This document shows, in pieces, positions 37,226 to 46,243 of a DNA stretch of 64,000 nt. The DNA is from Anisus vortex (Eukaryota > Mollusca > Gastropoda > Planorbidae). A model generated the notes under the pieces. That model was not told the origin of the DNA, did not search any database, and was given only the letters and a program-made list of their open reading frames with translations. Where the stretch lies: the NCBI GenBank assembly GCA_949126835.1, contig OX421497.1:49399974-49463973 (forward strand). Reading direction: 5' to 3'. Position 1 is the stretch's first letter; every line of letters starts with the position of its first letter. Made by a program: the position numbers and the translations under genes.

Positions 37226-38080
37226 TCGGTGAGGCCGGCTGGTCTAGCGGTTGGCACACCAGACTGTTGTTACGTATGTCGGTCATAGATGAATGACGTA
37301 CTAAGGCATTGACCTATTAACAAGTGCGAATTAGAGTCCAAGGTTTGACCTTTGTGCTCTGAGGGCAGTTTAAATAAAATAATTCGGCCAACCCCGTGGA
37401 ATATGAAGGTTATAATCTGGATCGCAGTATCCTATAGACCAGTGAGATTGAAATGCGTATTAAGACCCTGTAGAATCTTCGATAATAGTTTTCTTTGTAA
37501 AGTCCCTACCTCCTTAAAGTTAGTTCAGTTTTAAAGTTTGTAGAGAGAAGTCGCTATATTGATACTTGTATATTATATGATATATGTTGCCATCAGTTGA
37601 TGCATTTATTTATCGTTTATATTGAGTCTACAATTTAAATAAAATTGTTTATTCAACAACTGGAGTTGTTTGATCTATCATTGTTGAGAAAGGTGTTGAA
37701 GATAATTATACCGAATATAACTACATTACTGCAAAGACCTGTCAGTCAAGGAACCCCTAGCTTGGGCTACAGATTAGCAGAATCTAGAGACTTCTAATAA
37801 AGATACAACTATACATTGAATCCGATTTAACGAGTCATAATAATAGTCATCATAGTGACAGTCCATAACACTGTCAACCAAAAACCAACGGACAGGTCGC
37901 GGGTTCTATCGCTGCCACCGGCGGATCCCTGTCACCCTGCAGGCGTTTTGGGCCTGTAAACGTATTTGCGCCAGCGGGCAGCACTATGTTTACAGCAGCG
38001 CATAGAAATGTTCCCAACGGGAACGGGATATGTGCTATATAAGTCTCATATTTATTTATTATTTTTTATTTTTAGCTGTT
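37226..38080 (+). mobile_element. tRNA-derived SINE, split by a solo LTR
   Basis: The left piece (37,226-37,267) carries an A-box-like TGGTCTAGCGG at 37,240. The right piece (37,871 on) carries a B-box-like GGTTCTATC at 37,902 and a body ending GGGATATGTGCTATATAAG before a T/A-rich tail. Removing the 603-bp LTR insert would place the two boxes about 60 bp apart, a little wider than in a normal tRNA. The element begins about 20 bp from the satellite edge. It is most likely a pol III SINE; a degenerate tRNA gene is less likely. Confidence 0.6.
37268..37870 (+). mobile_element. Solo LTR of a Ty3/Gypsy-like retrotransposon
   Basis: This 603-bp sequence begins TGTTACG and ends CATAACA, giving terminal inverted TGTTA...TAACA. 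It is flanked on both sides by CTGT, a target-site duplication of the 4-5 bp size usual for Gypsy elements. It is highly similar along its length to 41,116-41,744 (for example the shared GGAACCCCTAGCTTGGGC and CAACAACTGGAGTTG). AATAAA polyadenylation signals are present near 37,370 and 37,797. The flanking duplication shows it is a complete insertion by itself, so it is a solo LTR and not the 5' LTR of the downstream copy. Confidence 0.88.
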
Positions 38081-38324
38081 GATGTGAATACTGCCCTTCC
38101 ACTTGTGATATGTGATACTAATAGATAAGTAAAAAAAACAAGAAAAAAAACATCAGGAATCGTTAATCCTTAATTAGAAATTAATATTTTACAATATATA
38201 ATTAGATAGTGTTTTTGTGTTTAATCACTTTGCTTTAATATGTAACAATGAAAATACATCTTGCATGTCACACTACATAACAGTAGCAAATTATAGTTAT
38301 AAGGTAGGGACAATCATAATTATA

Positions 38325-38394
38325 TGGTTGGGGTCGCCACAAGATGAGGAGCTGTAGTAAGGGGTCACTGCATTATAAAGGTTGGGAACCACTG
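38325..38394. mobile_element. Fragment of a hAT (Charlie-like) element terminus
   Basis: The end reading AAGGTTGGGAACCACTG is the reverse complement of the widespread hAT terminus CAGTGGTTCCCAACCTT. The matching opposite TIR and an 8-bp duplication were not found, so this is a truncated relic. The family name is from memory. Confidence 0.5.
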
Positions 38395-38720
38395 GGATAG
38401 GTGATAATATGTCACTAGCTGCCTTGTACCCCTACACCTTGACTAAGTTGACTCCAGCCCTCAGCAGCCCTCAGGCATTTTGTTCACTTTTGTATATATT
38501 TCTGTCCTAAAAGTAAAAGAGTACGCGACACACCTCAAAGGTCTGACATTAATCAGCTCTTACAAAAAGCAACAAATAAGTTAGACAGTAGTAAATAAAC
38601 AATTTAATGTACCACAGCCATCAGCCATACATCAACATATTTTAATAATTGAATCCAGTAACATTCAATCAATCACATTTAAACATTTCATTGAATTCAC
38701 AGTTGAATAATTTGTTTCTC
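38395..38720. other. AT-rich stretch without recognised gene
   Basis: No ORF or repeat is recognised. If the neighbouring minus-strand exon call is right, the part just below 38,721 would be its 3' UTR, with an ATTAAA-type signal on the minus strand near 38,605. Confidence 0.4.
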
Positions 38721-38769
38721 TCAATCTAAATCTTCTGTTTTTTTGCGTTTCCTTCTTCTTTTCAAAAAC
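38721..38769 (-). pseudogene. Possible terminal coding exon (minus strand)
   Basis: On the minus strand a splice-acceptor-like TTTCAG precedes a short open stretch. It ends in a lysine/arginine-rich tail (FLKRRRKRKKTEDLD) and a stop at 38,721-38,723. Paired with 39,661-39,848, it could be the last exon of a nuclear basic protein. There is no family assignment. The reading frame across the putative intron matches only one of the upstream exon's frames, so the pair may be a decayed gene. Confidence 0.3.
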
Positions 38770-39660
38770 CTGAAACATTCAAATTGTTTCAATTATAAAC
38801 AGATTTAATGAAAACAACAAAAGCTTAACACTAATAACACTAAAATTTTGTCCAATGGTTAATTTCATCCCCACCATTAGAGACTAGAGACTATGAATAG
38901 ATTGTATTACTTTGAATGACTCGCTTTGAGTATAACAAAACAAATGGGAAACTAATTTATAAATTCATACTGTCAATATAAACTAATAATATTTTAATTG
39001 AATATTCAATATGCTCTCACTCACTCACTCACTAATAGTAAAGGTCACACCTTTAGTTTAGGATTATTGAAATTATAGGGTTAGGCTTTTTAATATAAAA
39101 TGTCTAAGAATTCATTTTTTTTAAACATAACAGTTACTAAATATTCACCTTATTTATTTGAAAACATTAGTTTGCAGTCATGCATAATGCAAACATAAAC
39201 AAAAAAGGCTGTATTTCATTTGTTTTTATTTACCAATTAACAAGTGTAGCTATCTTAAGCTATATAATATAAATTGCTGACTCTTCCCAGATTGTATTTT
39301 GCAATCAATATGAAAAATGCTGCTCTAGGCTTATGCTACCCTAGGACAATATAATATTATAAATAATTTTTTTTTTTAAATGACAACGCAAACACAGATA
39401 CGGATGACAGTTGCAACCTTATGAAAGAGTAGTGATGTTTTCAAATTATTTAAAACTGTCCATTGAATAGGTCGCAAAACTTTTGGTAAAAAGGTGCGAC
39501 ATATAAGTAATATAAACTGTTAACTGTATATATAAACTATATACATATCTATAGATATATACATTCCATAGTAGATATTATATGGAAACAGGCTTTTTCA
39601 ATAACCTAAAACAATTCTATGTTTCAGAAGTAATTTTAAAAACACTAAGGTTATGGTTAC
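38770..39660. other. AT-rich non-coding stretch (possible intron)
   Basis: It has simple ACTC and poly-T tracts and no ORF of note. It would be the intron between the two putative minus-strand exons. Confidence 0.4.
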
Positions 39661-39848
39661 CTCAACTTTAGGCTCTTGCTGGGTTTCTTCTTCATCAGTC
39701 TTTCTTCTTTTGTTTCTTTTTCTTCTATTATTCTGTGGCGGTTCCTCTCGGTGTGGCAGATTGTGATTTACTTAAAGACTCCTTTCGGTCAGCATCACTA
39801 CCTGACTCGTCCTCACACTGACGTTTGCGATGAACTTTCTGTGGTGTG
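39661..39848 (-). pseudogene. Possible internal coding exon, basic/acidic nuclear-type protein
   Basis: Read on the minus strand, this 188-bp GC-richer island has an acceptor-like ATTTTCAG at its 5' side and GAG|GTAACC at its 3' side. Its first half is open in one frame (QKVHRKRQCEDESGSDADRK, rich in charge and Ser). The second half is open in the other two frames, one of them reading RRKRNKRRKTDEEETQQE. The best frame therefore changes inside the exon near the ACACCGAGAGG stretch, which suggests a frameshift or decay. The composition resembles a disordered nuclear protein, but I do not recognise the family. Upstream exons were not found before the repeats begin. Confidence 0.35.
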
Positions 39849-40477
39849 CTGAAAATATTTAAAAAACAGAACATTGTTTTGTAAATAGCTAATTGCTACA
39901 GAGTTCAGAGTGTATATAATAAACAAATATTGGGTTAATACATAATGGCTGGGGGAAATAATGAGAAAGTAAATGCAAAAAAGCAATCAAGGGACATGTA
40001 CAATATACACTAATATTATGTAATTACTTTTTTGAAAGGTGCTTTATATGGGTTACATGGAACTTTTTGAAGGTAGTGCTAAAGATCATCATAATTATAT
40101 AGAAACACATATTCTTAATCAATTATAAATTAGATTTATATAAAGTTAAAAAGGGTTTGAACAAGGACTAATTGGATATAAAACATACAAATTTATTTCA
40201 ATACATTACTTTTGTGTAAGACTTTGAAGATGTAAAAACGTCATGGCTAACATAACCATACTTGTGAAATTAATTCAATTTTAAGTTGGTTGGCTGGCAA
40301 CATCTTTCAAAGTTAGTTTAAGTTAGGACATATATAGGTGATACTTTTTATAAAGTATTTTTTGAAACTCTAAAAATGTTCATATAAAATTAACAACTCA
40401 TGAGGCATATTATTCTTAATGAAATGTAAGCCAATACATTACAATTTGTTCTTCTAATGAAATAAAACCATTTCAGG
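39849..40477. other. AT-rich non-coding stretch
   Basis: No gene, repeat or structured element is recognised. Confidence 0.5.
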
Positions 40478-40985
40478 GAAATTGAATATTGCTCACATCT
40501 GCTAGTCCAATTGAAGACTTGACACAGGGATAACTCAGCCAATAGTCACCAAGATGACACATATTTCAAAGCTTGTATTGACTAGTATTTTTAGGGCTGC
40601 CTACATTTATGGTTTCCATCATAGCCCAATGATTTTAACCCCCCAATGATAGTCTTTTGTTAGTATTACAGAGATGTTTACTGTTTCATTTGTTGGTGAA
40701 ATCATTAGGTTTACACAACAGTCTTCTCATGGTCAGTTGATTAGGTCTACACAACATTCCTCTCATGGTCTATTCATTTGGTCAACACATACAGGCTTGT
40801 CATGGTCAATTCATTAGGTCTACACATACAGTCTTCTCATGGTCAATTCATTAGGTCTACACATACAGTCTTCTCGTGGTCAATTCATAAGGTCTACACA
40901 TACATTATTCTTGTGGTGTATTTATGTATGTTCAGTTTGAAATGTTCTTGAATTGGACTATTAGATGTGAGCAATATTCAATTTC
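40478..40985. mobile_element. MITE with ~40-bp terminal inverted repeats
   Basis: The left end (GAAATTGAATATTGCTCACA onward) is matched by the reverse complement of the right end at about 37 of 40 positions. The 508-bp element has no coding capacity and holds a 37-bp minisatellite internally. No clear target-site duplication was identified, so the superfamily is undetermined. Confidence 0.75.
40695..40914 (+). repeat. 37-bp minisatellite, about 6 copies, inside the MITE
   Basis: Six consecutive 36-37-bp units follow the pattern GGTCAATTCATTAGG, TCTACACATACAG, TCTTCTCAT. The first three are more diverged and units 4-5 are almost identical. Confidence 0.88.
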
Positions 40986-41002
40986 ATGTGGCATCATTTT
41001 CC

Positions 41003-41117
41003 CTACAAGATTGGGTGTAGTTAAACAACTGCGAAATTGGGTGTAGTTAAGCAACTACAGGATTGGGAGTAGTTAAACAGCTACAAGATTGGGTGTAGTT
41101 AAACAACTACAAGATTG
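41003..41117 (+). repeat. 26-bp minisatellite, about 4.4 copies, abutting an LTR
   Basis: The units read CTACAAGATTGGG, TGTAGTTAAACAA. The array breaks off after CTACAAGATTG exactly where the LTR copy starts, so the LTR probably inserted into it or truncated it. Confidence 0.85.
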
Positions 41118-41744
41118 GTTACGAATATCGGTCATAAATGAATGACGTAGTAAGGCATTGACCTCTTAACAAGTGCGTATCAGAGTCCAAGGCGACCAAG
41201 GTTTGACCTTTATGCCCTGAGGGCAGTTTAAATAAAATAATTCGTCCAACCCCGTGGAAATTGGAGAATAAAACTGAATCGCAGTATTATATAGAAAAAG
41301 AGGTTAAAATGCGTATTAAGACCCTGTAGAATCTTCGATGATAGTTTTCTTTGAAAAGTCCCGACCTCCTTAAAGTTAGTGCAGTTTAAACATTTGTAGA
41401 GTGAAGTCGCTATATTAATATTTGTACATATAATGTCATTTTGTTGAAATACTTATGTTACCATCAGTTGATGAAGTTTATTGATCGTTTATATTGAGTC
41501 TACAATTTAAATAAAATTGTTTATTCAACAACTGGAGTTGTTTGATCTATCATTGTTGAGAAAGGTGTTGAAGATAATTATCACGAATATAACTACATTA
41601 CTGCATAGACCTGTCAGTCAAGGAACCCCTAGCTTGGGCTACAGATTAGCAGAATCTAGAGACTTCTAATAAAGATACAACTATATTCATTGAATCCGAT
41701 TTAACGAGTCGTAATAATAGTCATCATCATAGAGGTTTATAACA
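41116..41744 (+). mobile_element. 5' LTR of the gag-protease-integrase retroelement
   Basis: This roughly 629-bp copy of the 37,268-37,870 LTR starts TGGTTACG (a slightly altered terminus) and ends TTATAACA. A PBS-like site follows 3 bp later and a gag ORF 173 bp later, so it fits the 5' LTR of that element. It has several small indels relative to the solo LTR, including a GCGACCAAGG insertion near 41,192. No matching 3' LTR was found downstream within the window. Confidence 0.8.
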
Positions 41745-41747
41745 ATT

Positions 41748-41766
41748 TGAGGGCTGCGTCCGATAT
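41748..41766 (+). other. Primer-binding-site-like sequence
   Basis: TGAGGGCTGCGTCCGATAT lies 3 bp after the LTR end. It resembles the tRNA-Pro-type PBS pattern TGGGGGCTCGTCCGGGAT with mismatches and a one-base shift. Position supports the call; the tRNA assignment is tentative. Confidence 0.5.
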
Positions 41767-41869
41767 AGTTGTATAGTGAAGCATATATTCAAGTTGTGTT
41801 GTGTTGTGTGTAAAGCCGTGGCCTACTGAGCAAGCCTAATAACGCTGAATTCATTCTTCCGATTGGAAA

Positions 41870-41880
41870 AACGTAAGTTG
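41870..41880 (+). promoter_or_regulatory. Splice-donor-like site in the retroelement leader
   Basis: AAACGTAAGTTG is a near-consensus 5' splice site between the LTR and the gag start. Such a donor could serve a spliced subgenomic RNA, but no partner acceptor was identified. Confidence 0.35.
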
Positions 41881-41917
41881 GAAAAATTTACCACTTTATA
41901 AATCTCTTAACTAAAGA

Positions 41918-44689
41918 ATGGAATTTATTGAAAATCCAGAAGAAGAAGTTCTGAAAACTTTATCAATAAAGAAGTTAAAAGAGATCGCTGAGATCTTGAA
42001 GATAGAAGTTACTGAAACTACACCATCGAGGACTGTGTTGACACAGCAGATAAAAGATGTGTTGATTGCGAGTGGCAAGTTGAAAGTAGACTCAAGCGCG
42101 GAGGGATATCAAGTTGAAGGTCAGATGTCTGAACAGTTCCGATTTCAACTAGAAATGAAACGTCTTGAGATAGAAGAAAGACGTCTAGAAATAGAAAGTC
42201 AGGAAAGAGATAAGAAAAGTCAAAGAGAAATAGAAAGTCAGGAAAGAGATAAGAAAAGTCAAAGAGAAAGTCAGGAAAGAATAGAGCTAGCAAAGATAGG
42301 AGCTACTAAAAAAGAATCTCATAATGATGTAGAGATGGCCAGATGGAAAAAGCTAGTCCCTACCTACATTGATAAAGAAAGTGAAATAGCTAATTTCTTC
42401 CAGACCTTTGAAATTTCTTGCAGAGATTTTAAGTTCCCAGAAGATAAATGGGGAATATTAGTCAGAACAGCTTTTACTCAGGGAAGGGCAAGAGATTGTG
42501 TTCTATTGTTAAAAGAGGAGCATTTAAATGATTATGAAGTCATTAAAGACACTGTACTAAAAGCCTATAACCAAATACCTGAAAGTTATCGGAAAAGGTT
42601 CCGTCAGTACACAATGTCCCCTTACCAAACACACTTAGACTTCCTTAGAGCAGAAGAAAAGTTAATGGATCAGTTGATAAAATCTAGAAATGTCTCCACA
42701 TTAAAAGAAATGAAAGATATCATTCTCTTAGAAGATTTTATTAACAAAGTGAGGACGGATGTAAGAATGTATTTATCCGAGCGTGACATCACTGACCCAC
42801 ATAAGGCTGCTGATTTAGCGGAACAGTATACACTGTGTCATAGAACAGCTGGTGAAAAGAATTTTAATAGGGCACAACGGCAAGCAGAAAACACACCACA
42901 ACAACATCGTGAAAAAGAGCATTTTGTGAAACAAAATGATGTGAATAAAAGACCTGTCAACAAAAACGTCCAATGTACTTTTTGTAAAAGAACAGGACAT
43001 AGCATCGAAGACTGTTGGAGCATAAGGAAAGATAAAAGACCTAATAAAGTGGTAATGTGCACTAGCCATAAACCAAAACAAAAGGTACAAGAAAGCGAAA
43101 ATACAAACGAACTGAATTCGAAGAAAGATTCTTCTAAACCAGAAACACTGAGGGTGGATTTGCCTGAGAGCAAAAGTCAGAAGGTAGAGAAATCTACAAC
43201 TGAAGAAAGTGAAAATGAAGATCCTGCTTTTAAATACAGAACGGCTACGATTGGGTTCCTTGTAAAGGTCCCATATATCCACAGAGATGAAAAAGTAGAC
43301 CAAAGTAATTTTGACTCGGAAAAGAGTCTGAAGTCATCGAAAGATGAAACAACACCCGAAAGTCATGGTCAAGGGAAGAATAAAATTGACACAGAGACCC
43401 TGTGCAGTTTTCAACCGTTCATTAGTGAAGGTTGTGTGGCCTTACAAAAGGAAGGACCACTGAAGTCCGTAAACATATTACGAGACACAGGAGCATCATT
43501 AACACTGCTGCTTAAAGATGTATTACCATTAAATGATAATACATTGACAGGACAGACTGTCCTATTGAGAGGTTTTGAATGGAAAGAAGAAATACCTCTA
43601 CATAGGATATACCTCGCATCTGACTTGGTGACAGGATATGTGACAGTTGGAGTAATATCAAAACTTCCTGTTGAGGGCATATCTGTTATCCTAGCAAATG
43701 ATTTGGCGAAAGGGAGGGTGAGACCTGAACTAATTGTGAAGGAAAATCCAGACCCTAGTCCTATGGTGGAGACAGGAAAAGAAAAAGAACTTTATCCTGT
43801 AGGTGATGTCATAAATGGTATGACACCACAGAAAAAGAAAGAAGAAATTCTCTCACAAGAAAAGAAAAGGAAAGAAGAAATTCTCCCACGAGAGAAGAAA
43901 GAGGAAGAAGAAGTGGAACTTGATACTACTATTTTCTCCATGATTGAAGATTGTCCGAAAGGAAATGAACAATCAAAGAAGTCATCGCAAAATGAATTGA
44001 TTGCTGAACAGAAAGTAGACCCAGAGTTGCTACAGCTGCATGAGAAAGCTGTCGACGAGGAAGAAACTCCTACTAATGATGTCTATGAACATATAGACCA
44101 CAGCATGAACAAACAACAATGCAAACCTGCAGTTGCCGGTACAGGTGAAGATTTGAGGAGCATCACTGAAGAAACGAGTGCTGAGAACTGGACCGAAACT
44201 ACCAAAAGCTATGGGTTACCACAATCCATACCGACAGATCGAGGGACCAACTTCGCCTCGGAACTCTTCAATCCAGTCCTAAAGAACTTATGCCTGGAGC
44301 AGGAGATGTCAACTGAATCCTATCCGGAAAGTCGAGGAGCCTATGAACAAATCTTTGGACCCACTGTCCGAGGACCACTCAAACTACTTCAAGAGGAATG
44401 GCAGACCGAATTGGATCTCCTTGGGCTGATCAAGTACCTAGATAAGTACATATATTTTTTGTCTGACATAACTGTGTTTGTTAGAAAAAAATTGTACACT
44501 GCTCACATGCAGATGCCATTGTTGTGTGATGAAAGAAAGGCAAAAATATTATATCATTTGAAAATGATAAAGCCTTACCTTCTGAAAACAATTGGAATAA
44601 GCTTGATGTTGTTAACATTGTTACTCTTATTTGTAAAATTTATGCCTGGAGTACAGGATGAATTGAATGACAAATTCACTGATAGTTAG
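41918..44689 (+). CDS. Retrotransposon gag-protease-(partial integrase) fusion ORF
   Basis: An intact 923-codon ORF derived from a Ty3/Gypsy-type element. Residues ~10-55 are helical and SAP-like; ~75-130 are a charged coiled coil with a duplicated ESQERDKKSQR motif; ~140-320 are a SCAN/retrotransposon-gag-like capsid region. A CCHC zinc knuckle lies at C353, C356, H361 and C366. A retropepsin follows, with the catalytic DTGA at 523-526 and an ILANDLA flap-end motif near 600. After a charged pre-RT-type linker the ORF passes straight into the second half of an integrase core: TDRGTNF with D774, and E810 in GAYEQ, which is the D-X35-E spacing. It continues to the usual Pol C-terminal region and ends with a hydrophobic segment (~890-908). 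Reverse transcriptase, RNase H, the integrase zinc finger and the first catalytic Asp are missing, so it cannot be autonomous. The absence of stops is notable: either the deletion is recent or the fusion is maintained. ATG 41,918 is the first in-frame start after the leader. Confidence 0.88.
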   Translation: MEFIENPEEEVLKTLSIKKLKEIAEILKIEVTETTPSRTVLTQQIKDVLIASGKLKVDSSAEGYQVEGQMSEQFRFQLEMKRLEIEERRLEIESQERDKKSQREIESQERDKKSQRESQERIELAKIGATKKESHNDVEMARWKKLVPTYIDKESEIANFFQTFEISCRDFKFPEDKWGILVRTAFTQGRARDCVLLLKEEHLNDYEVIKDTVLKAYNQIPESYRKRFRQYTMSPYQTHLDFLRAEEKLMDQLIKSRNVSTLKEMKDIILLEDFINKVRTDVRMYLSERDITDPHKAADLAEQYTLCHRTAGEKNFNRAQRQAENTPQQHREKEHFVKQNDVNKRPVNKNVQCTFCKRTGHSIEDCWSIRKDKRPNKVVMCTSHKPKQKVQESENTNELNSKKDSSKPETLRVDLPESKSQKVEKSTTEESENEDPAFKYRTATIGFLVKVPYIHRDEKVDQSNFDSEKSLKSSKDETTPESHGQGKNKIDTETLCSFQPFISEGCVALQKEGPLKSVNILRDTGASLTLLLKDVLPLNDNTLTGQTVLLRGFEWKEEIPLHRIYLASDLVTGYVTVGVISKLPVEGISVILANDLAKGRVRPELIVKENPDPSPMVETGKEKELYPVGDVINGMTPQKKKEEILSQEKKRKEEILPREKKEEEEVELDTTIFSMIEDCPKGNEQSKKSSQNELIAEQKVDPELLQLHEKAVDEEETPTNDVYEHIDHSMNKQQCKPAVAGTGEDLRSITEETSAENWTETTKSYGLPQSIPTDRGTNFASELFNPVLKNLCLEQEMSTESYPESRGAYEQIFGPTVRGPLKLLQEEWQTELDLLGLIKYLDKYIYFLSDITVFVRKKLYTAHMQMPLLCDERKAKILYHLKMIKPYLLKTIGISLMLLTLLLLFVKFMPGVQDELNDKFTDS

Positions 44690-46197
44690 TTACTAAACTT
44701 ACTATTTTAAAACTAAATCCCTTACTTGTGATGAAAAAGGACTGAGTAAAAGTATTGTTAGAGTAAATATCATTATAGTGTGATATTTCTAAACAAACTT
44801 GTTAGGTTGAGCATTTAAAATAATTGCTATAAGAGAAAAAGATCAGTTTTATCCGCAGAATTGGTTTCTAAATCAGAGGACATTATAAATGTGGACTGAT
44901 TATAAGATATGTTTGAGAATCTCTGGAAATGATAATTGAAACATTTGGCAGAGAGGATAATTTGATTGAAAAAGATGTAAATGGTTTTGAGAAAAGAGAA
45001 TTTTCTATCACTAAAGTATTGAGAAATGTTTTTATTGTACTATGGAAATTTATTTTATCATGTACTGTTGTTGAAATAATTGCACTGAGTCAAGATGCAA
45101 ATTTCTTCTATGTGAATTTATTCATTTGTTCTATTATCATTGAATGTATGATAAAGAAGGGTAAAAAAAATAGTTGCAGCAAGGCAGAACTATGACTAAC
45201 AAGAATTCCAAGAAATGTATTATATATGATTTTTCACTTTTAGGATACTGTTACATGAAAAGCAGACCAAAAGTAGAAACTAATAAAACTTTGTATCCTT
45301 GTTTGTATAAATTTAGGATATGTGCCACTGATTTGACACTGTAAACCAGAATGATTGAGAATTTCATGGTTGAAAATGTATAATGTTGACATACCAATGT
45401 TCAACAAATGTATTATTAATTAAGGATTTCATGTCAAGATTGTAGAACTAATCTATTTTTTTCTGTATGAGTTAAAATAGATTGAATGAATTGTACTGAC
45501 AATCAAAAGATTGGGTAGACCTGAACACTGTGAGGAACAGGAGAACCTAGAATCTATGAATAATGAATAAAACCTTTGTGGAACATGGAAAAGAGCAATG
45601 GATTCCAACCTTACCATAACTGAAAAGCTGGGAGATGGAACCATTCCGACCAGAAATTGTTTTGTAAAAATTGTTAAATTGATTTCTGTCTGAAAAAAAT
45701 ATAGTCTATGCTCTTTAAATTCTAATCTTTTATCTTTTGTACTTTAATAATATTGTATTTGAAATGTCTTTGATGTAATCTACAGAAAATAAGTACTTAC
45801 TGTGTAGTACTAAGATTGTATGAAGATAATATAATCTGCTTTGATTGATAGTTAATTAAGTAAATTAACCAAATTTGTTTCAAGTAAATCCATGTCTGCA
45901 TGAAAGATAGAATGTTTCAATGTGAACTCTTTTAAAAAGAAAATAATGACGTCGAAAGGTCATGGTAAAATGAGAAATTGAAATATTTTTAATGAAATTG
46001 CTATAAACTATCTAAATTCTGTAACATACTATGTTTAAATTTCTTAATATAACATAAATGAATGTCATATTGAGATAATGGTTGTTAAATAATGCTCATT
46101 TAGTCAAGATAACTTTTTAAGAGCGTAGCAATTTCTGACCTAAAGCGGTAATTGGGTGGAAATTTGCATAGCGATGTCAATATTGTTAGAATCAATT
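44690..46197. other. AT-rich stretch after the retroelement ORF
   Basis: It may be the 3' part of the element, but no second LTR is visible. A small + ORF at 44,929-45,195 (88 codons, two hydrophobic stretches, no recognised family) has little support as a gene. Confidence 0.4.
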
Positions 46198-46243
46198 GAG
46201 AATGAGAGGGTGAAAAAAAGGAATAGAGAGAGAGAGTGCGGAG
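46198..46243 (+). other. Purine-rich tract
   Basis: An almost pure A/G run of about 45 bases includes AGAGAGAGAGAG. It could be a polypurine tract of the upstream element, but the sequence that follows does not match its LTR. Confidence 0.25.

Noticed and set aside
34002..37286. 1,094-codon minus-strand ORF and the 1,014-codon + ORF overlapping it (33,931-36,975)
   Set aside because: Both are translations of the same 21-bp satellite. Open frames occur equally on both strands and across an inversion junction, with no start context, signal peptide or non-repeat domain.
37205..37300. Telomere or subtelomere at the satellite edge
   Set aside because: No TTAGGG-type repeat is seen; the flank is ordinary transposon-rich DNA.
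37268..41744. A single LTR retrotransposon with 3.2 kb of internal sequence between the two LTR copies
   Set aside because: The first LTR has its own CTGT target duplication and splits a SINE. The interval contains unrelated elements and no PBS after the first LTR.
42018..43303. Minus-strand ORFs of 91-162 codons under the gag gene
   Set aside because: They are shadows of the + strand coding sequence, rich in Phe/Leu from complementing Lys/Glu codons.
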